Shown here: piece after piece, positions 58,541 to 64,000 of the stretch | Position numbering within the stretch: position 1 is the first letter of the stretch | Layout of the letters: every line of letters begins with the position of its first letter | Source: Allacma fusca | Lineage: Eukaryota; Arthropoda; Collembola; Symphypleona; Sminthuridae | DNA: 64,000 nt | Direction of reading: 5' to 3' | Assembly: GCA_947179485.1 (NCBI GenBank) | Contig: OX359245.1 | Span: 3,825,001-3,889,000 of the forward strand | Translations under genes and position numbers: made by a program | The notes under the pieces: generated by a model | The model's database searches: none | Told to the model about the DNA's origin: nothing | Seen by the model: the letters and a program-made list of their open reading frames with translations, nothing else

Positions 58541-59121
58541 AAGTAATATCTCCTGCCCTCTATGAACGGCTTATGAGTATTTATAGAAAAGAATTAGATA
58601 ATGCTGATGTATCCAATACATTTGCAAAAGGTGAAAATATAAACGACTTTCCTCCAGCCCTCAAAAATAATTCCGAAGCAGTTAAAATTGATAAAACTTT
58701 GTTAACTAATGAAACGAGGGGAGATAAACCCGCGAGTGTGGCAGATACAAGTACTAATGGCGCAAATAAAAACGCTAAAGAACATGCAAGTCGACAAATT
58801 ATAAGAATTTGCTGCTGTGCAACTGGCAAACAATCCCACGCAATGCCAGCCAAATGGAAGACATTGGACGACGCGACTCGTGAAGGTATGATTTCCAGAG
58901 CAGAAATTCCCGAGAAAAAACCCGAGAATCCTCCGACGAATATGGATGACGTTGGAAATGCTTCAGTTGTACCAAGCACTTCTGACAAATCTCAAAAGAG
59001 AACTCTACGTCCAAGGAAAAACCAGAGAGGATACGGGCTCTCCAAATCGACAAAAAATAAAAAACGGATTAGGAAAAAGTCGCAACTTCGGAATAAGTAC
59101 AAGTCTAGGAGGAAGCACTAA
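58525..59121 (+). CDS. Polinton protein with basic C-terminus (virion/DNA-binding candidate)
   Basis: 198 residues from the ATG at 58525. The N-terminal MKVISPALYERLMSIYRK resembles the short conserved start of a small protein recurrent in Polintons. The middle is low-complexity. The last 50 residues are rich in Lys/Arg (TLRPRKNQRGYG, KNKKRIRKKSQLRNKYKSRR). Function is unknown; nucleic-acid binding is likely from charge. Confidence 0.5.
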   Translation: MAKVMKVISPALYERLMSIYRKELDNADVSNTFAKGENINDFPPALKNNSEAVKIDKTLLTNETRGDKPASVADTSTNGANKNAKEHASRQIIRICCCATGKQSHAMPAKWKTLDDATREGMISRAEIPEKKPENPPTNMDDVGNASVVPSTSDKSQKRTLRPRKNQRGYGLSKSTKNKKRIRKKSQLRNKYKSRRKH

Positions 59122-59153
59122 ATCAGTTTTAAAATTGTAATTGTCTCGACAAC

Positions 59154-59703
59154 ATGGCTAAATTTATCACTCTGATAACATTCATATTGACATCGTGTCA
59201 ATTTAGTTGTTACACGTTTGGAAGTGACCAAGGTATTTCGTTGGAAAAAACGTCGACACAACTACCGTCTGTGAGTAAGCAAGAAAAGGTGAAGTGTGCT
59301 AATAACGTTTGTTCTTCAGAGATGGCGCCTAATGATATATTCAGTTCAACCGACCGTCTAATGACTAACTTTCAGTTTATACTGCGCAAAATTCTCAACG
59401 ACGCAAACCAAAGGGGCGGTGGAGGAGGAGGTGAGAAGAATACAATCTCAACCATAAACGGGACAAGTGCTGAAGACTCTCTCTCCACTATCGAAAATAA
59501 AGCAGGTAAGCGTAGACATAAAGCATTTTCCCCAATTTATCTGCGAATTGTAAAGTCATCAAATTTTACGAATTAAATGTGAAAGTTTTTATTTCGTTTC
59601 AGTGTCATACTCAACTGTACTCTTGCTTTTCATCCTTGTCTTGATTAAATTCTACAAACTTTTAAGTGAATTAATACGTTCATGGAGGTCTCGTCGGAAT
59701 TAG
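59154..59703 (+). CDS. Candidate Polinton type I membrane protein, spliced
   Basis: Exon 1 is 59154-59505, exon 2 is 59603-59703; 150 residues. Exon 1 encodes a signal peptide (FITLITFILTSC core), a Cys-containing ectodomain (KCANNVCSS) and a run of six glycines. Exon 2 follows a clear pyrimidine-rich acceptor (TTTCGTTTCAG) and encodes a single TM segment (STVLLLFILVLIKFY) with a short basic tail. The unspliced frame ends after 140 residues without a TM. The join is in phase (phase 1). I know of no family match; a virion or host-membrane role is inference. The end overlaps the polymerase leader exon in another frame. Confidence 0.55.
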
Positions 59704-62700
59704 CAGAACCTGAAATGAATCCGGGAGCAGACGGGGAAGTCGAACACTACCCAGAACTAAATTCCATTCAAAATCAAAACAGTCAAGTTACAGTTCCATA
59801 TGAAACATCAAATTACCCATCGTGCTTAACGACTGGGTTTTCACAACCAGTAAGTAAACGTTATTATTGAGCTCCAAATAGGCTTCAAAGCATGCATTTT
59901 ATTTTATGGAAGATTTATCCACCATTTGTTTTATTTTTAGATTCTCCGATGCTCCATGCCCGAATGCTGTTTCAGTTGTAAAACTCACGTTCTTTACGCA
60001 AATCATGTGGAAGAAATTCATCTGTGCGAGCATTGTGGTCAATACTGTTCCTACAAGGTGGAGCATCGTTGTCAACATGCGGGTGAGCGGCTTGGCCATG
60101 TTGACGGCGGACATCCGATAGATCTACGTAACTTTGCAGAGTTGAGTCGCTCGCATTTGGGAGTGATAGTACACTACATGTATCGTCACGAGTTAAATAC
60201 CGACGACTTGGAAACAGCATTTACTTTAACCTACAACGATCTTGCCAGTTTTCTCACACAAATTATTTCTATTTATGGTAACATTCGTCTTGAAATAAGC
60301 GTGTCCTTAATAATGGAAAAAGATATAATTTTGGATGGAGGTGAAAGCAGTACTCATCAAGCCATGATATATTTTAAATCAAGTAATCATGATTTGTATC
60401 ATGAGAGCGGTATTGAAGATTTAATTTGGATTTGTGCAGCTGAAATTATTGACAAAAAAGAGACATTTCTCGAATACGGAAGTAACTGGCGTGTAAAAAG
60501 TTTGGAAAGATTGGAAATCAAAATTGGACAGTTAAAATTATTCGTGAATGCGCGTGTTCGTGGATTCCTTCCCCTACCATTCCAGAAAAAACGATTTGGT
60601 GTTATTAACTTTAAAAACACGGATAACTTTTGTTTCCGTTACGCCGTGACAGCTGCAATTTTTTACTCAGATAAACTGGCTGAAAATAAGTCTGCCGGCA
60701 AAAAGAATCGTGATCTGTCTAATTACATGTCGTATCGTAAATTCATGAGCAAGCTTGACTTTACAGGCATTCCAGAGGGTTTTGTAAATCCCTATCAAGA
60801 CATTCCTCAATTTGAACGAAATAATGATGTAACAGTTAATGTGTTTACCCACAGAAATGAGAACGTCGTTCTTATGAGAGCAAGCAAGCACAAAGGCAGA
60901 GTTAATGTCAACTTATTTCTTATACATAAAAACGTTGAAAGCAATGATGGGAACAAGGAAACAAGTCGCGACTTATACCATTATGCATGGATTAAGGATC
61001 TGAACCGATTTCTAAAAGACGATGTTAAAACTCCAGTCTATTCGTGTCCAAAGTGCTTCCGAAAATTTAAAACCAAGGGTAAACAACTCAATCATTCCTT
61101 GTGTTGTAAATATAACACGACTGACATTGACGTGGAAGATGTGGACAAGGCAGAAGAAGAAGAATGGAATCCTTCACATGAATTTCCAGCCGAAGGAGAA
61201 ACACTAAAGTTCAAACGACTGGAGATGGTACATCCCTATCCCTACTTTGCCACATTTGATTTCGAGTGTTTTAGTAAGCCCTTGGAAACAAACGGGGAAG
61301 AAGATGGAACAGCTCGTCCAGCTACTGTTAAGCGATTCGAGTATATCCCAGCAAGCTACTCGCTAGTTATTGCACATAATACCGGCAGTGAAGTAGAATT
61401 GCTCGCCACAGAATATTTTGACGGGGAATCTCCAGTGAAGCATTTTTTTACTCGAGCCTTCCACTGGGCACATACACTACTTTCTCATGTCAGAGCAACC
61501 AATAATATGGTTGTGCCAAGTGAGGAAGAAATTCGACTACACAACGAAGCAACTCATTGCAAGCATTGTAAACGAAAATTCAACTCATCTGAAGATGCTA
61601 CAGGTCAAGGAGATCTTGCATACGATTTATTTGACGCGGAAGGAAATCTGGTCGAAAGTTCCGATAGTGAATGTGAAAACCAGCAAGATGAGTCTATTCC
61701 TACACGGTCAAGCCGGCTTGAGAAAAATGAAAAGAGTCGAAATGTAAGGGTCATAAAATGTTATAATCATAACCATGACAATGGACGCTACGTCTCAACT
61801 ATTTGTCAGGGATGTAATCTTAAAATCAGGTATAAGAACGAATTGGTTTTTCTATGCCACTCTGGATCCTCATTTGATTTTCACTTGCTTCTAAAGTATA
61901 TGGACTCGAGCTTATTCGGTTTTGATGATATAAATATAATTGCTAAGTCCGGCCAGAAATTTGTTCAAATGACAATGACAGCTAGGGATATGTACATTCC
62001 AAAGTTGTATGAAAATTATGGAGGTATCAAGGCTAATGCAACAAAGAGTGCGTGTGGTAACCGCAAGGTAAAAATAAAATTTTTAGATTCATGCCAGTTT
62101 CAGCCCAGCTCCCTAGCAACATTAGTAGCTAGGCTAAGAAAGGAAGAGTCTCCACATTTCTCGCTGCTACACAACGCAATGGAAACATTTATGTTTCCCA
62201 CGCACACACTAGTGAAGCCGCATGATGCAAAAGCACAGGAGAGTGGGTTTGAACTACTCTTAGCCAAGATTCCATTTCCCTACTCGTTTCTAGCATCAGC
62301 TGATCAACTTGCTCGGGGAGTTCCACTCCCAACGCGGGAGCATTTTTTTAACGATTTAACACATGAGGCGTGTACAGATGATCAATGGGAGACCATACTG
62401 CGTGTATGTAGTACTTATCAGATCTCTGATTTTAAAACATACACACGATTGTACTGTACGTTAGATTCCCTTCACCTTGCTATAATTTGGATAAATTTTG
62501 TCCTCAATGGTATTAAAACATACGGTCTGGATCCTACATATTGTTGTACTAGTAGCGGCTACTCATGGCAATGCTGGCTTTATTCATCGGAGGAAGAAGT
62601 GCACTATTTGAGGGATCGTGAAATGTACAAAATGTTGCGAGCAGGAATACGGGGAGGGCAGTCATTCGCTACTCGAAAAATTACCACTGCGAATACGCCA

Positions 62701-64000
62701 AGGAATCCTCTGGGATTTCAGTCAGACAAGCCAGGCAGTTGTATTATGTACTTTGATATTGTTGGTCTTTATAGCCATGTAATGAAGTCGTATAAATTTC
62801 CACATAGCGATTTCAAATGGGAAAGCTTGGAAAATTTACAACACATTGACTGGCAGTGCAAAGAACTGTTGAGTCAAAGCAACGAACGAGGGTACATACT
62901 AACGGTGGATTTAGAGTATCCAGAATGCATTCAGGATGTGACATGCAGCCTGCCGCTATGCCCAGAAAAACGTTGCGTACAACCAGAATGGCTCTCAACT
63001 AGGCAAAAGGAAATGCTTGCATTGCTTGGCAATGTTAGTTCACGAACATATATGAAAGTTAAAAAGCTTCTACTTCATTGCTTCCCCCGTAAGAACTATG
63101 TAATACATTATCGTACGCTTGCTTACTATTTGCAAAAGGGAATGACTCTCAGCCGAATTCATTCGGGATTTTCTTTCCATGAAAGACCATACTTACGTCA
63201 GTTTGTGGAGGAAAATATTGCAAAGCGTAAAGTTGCACAGACAGAGTCGGAACGCGCTGATCTGAAACAGTGGAATAATTCACTGTATGGGAAAACTTTA
63301 ATGAGTGGAGAAAACTTTTTTCATATGAAGTTATGTCAGAGTGGAGCGAAAGCTCAACAGTTACTTGCCTCGGCGGAATGCGTTGATTTTGAGGTTGTCA
63401 ATGAAAAATTAAGTATTATTAAAATGAAGCCCAAACGCGTAGTTTTAAATAATTTGCTCTCGTGTGGATTCACTGTTCTGGAAATGGCAAAATGCATATT
63501 CTATACTGGATTTTATGATCAACTGCGAATGATCTTTGGCAGTCGTATAACTGTTATCCAGACTGATACAGATTCAGCTGTATGTGAAATACTAGGGAAC
63601 GAGCATGATATTTGGAATGATTTAGTTACACACAGGCAGTTGTTCGACTTCAGCAAAATTCCTGAGTCACACGAATTTTTCCATTTACATTCAAACATTC
63701 CCAACTTGAGACTGGCTAACAAGAATGAAAGTGGGCTTTGGAAAATTGAGAATTTAGATATATCACAGATTATATCATTAAAATCAAAGCAGTATAGTCT
63801 TTTGATGCATAATACACAGAGTGAAATGAAAGCAAAGGGTGTGCCAGCTAGTACGTTAAATCATTTTTGTAATCACAACACTTACAAGAATGTTGTTGAA
63901 AAAAACTCAAACATTAGACTTAATGTAAATATGATACGATCATCTAATCACACACTAAATTTTATCTTACAAAATAAGCTATCTTTCCATGCATTAGATG
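59682..64000 (+). CDS. Polinton protein-primed family B DNA polymerase, spliced, 3' end outside window
   Basis: Leader exon 59682-59849 (56 codons), 91-bp intron (GTAAGT...TTTTTAG), main exon from 59941, open to the window end (over 1,400 codons). N-terminal zinc-finger-like Cys/His clusters: CSMPECCFSC...CEHCGQYC and near 61048 CPKC...H...CC. Exonuclease: ATFDFECF (ExoI), SSFDFHLLL (ExoII), YCTLD (ExoIII). Polymerase: motif A MYFDIVGLY, motif B NNSLYGK, motif C QTDTDSA. Motif A has GLYS where SLYP is usual, but keeps its Asp. The catalytic acids are all present. It replicates the linear element from a protein primer. A start at Met 59956 without the leader exon cannot be excluded. Confidence 0.88.

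Larger units (their letters stand above)
52161..64000 (+). mobile_element. Polinton (Maverick) element, left part; continues past the window
   Basis: One run of plus-strand genes with spacers of only a few bases contains the full Polinton core set: retroviral-type integrase, double-jelly-roll capsid protein, adenain-type protease, A32-type packaging ATPase and protein-primed family B polymerase. The left boundary is placed roughly, between the word island and the integrase ATG; AGTGTTTATTATTCTCG at 52163 is a possible terminus since Polinton ends begin with AG. The right terminal repeat and the 6-bp target duplication are outside the window. No frame disruption was found other than clean intron-like interruptions, which suggests recent activity. 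Confidence 0.9.

Overview
The window is animal nuclear DNA, most likely from an arthropod. The evidence is short GT-AG introns of about 75-140 bp, secreted CUB-type proteins of the arthropod kind, trypsin-fold proteins, ionotropic-receptor-like chemoreceptors, many hAT-type transposons and a Polinton (Maverick). A springtail is my best guess, but that is inference. There is one 200-N assembly gap at 26031-26230.

Region 1 (1-14300) is a tandem array of one unit copied three times: a secreted double-CUB gene (+), followed by an ADP-ribosylglycohydrolase gene (-). The CUB genes of units 2 and 3 are complete (seven exons each). Unit 1 is cut by the window edge and carries an insertion in intron 1. 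Only unit 3 keeps an intact ADP-ribosylhydrolase of the ARH3 type. Units 1 and 2 keep decayed pieces of it.

Region 2 (14300-31900) is gene-poor. It holds a 33-bp minisatellite beside a hAT transposase remnant, a possible seven-TM-type receptor fragment (-), a broken ionotropic-receptor-like gene (-) around the gap, and several transposon islands.

Region 3 (31900-51850) holds three tandem copies of a serine-protease-homologue gene (-). In every copy all three catalytic residues are replaced, so these are secreted pseudoproteases. The duplicated blocks also carry a decayed exon of an unrecognised gene. At least 15 'word islands' lie across regions 1-3, each packed with its own short word. Five have perfect 8-bp target duplications and one has an imperfect duplication, which identifies them as non-autonomous hAT-type elements.

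Region 4 (about 52160 to beyond 64000) is a Polinton whose reading frames look intact. All genes are on the + strand and tightly packed: integrase, a 534-residue virion-type protein, a small basic protein, double-jelly-roll major capsid protein, adenain-type protease, packaging ATPase, two small proteins, a membrane protein, and a protein-primed family B DNA polymerase running off the window. Four of these genes (integrase, capsid, membrane protein, polymerase) read correctly only if introns of 80-97 bp are removed. The genes fit a virion-forming, self-replicating element: the integrase inserts it, the polymerase copies it, the ATPase packages it and the protease matures the capsid.
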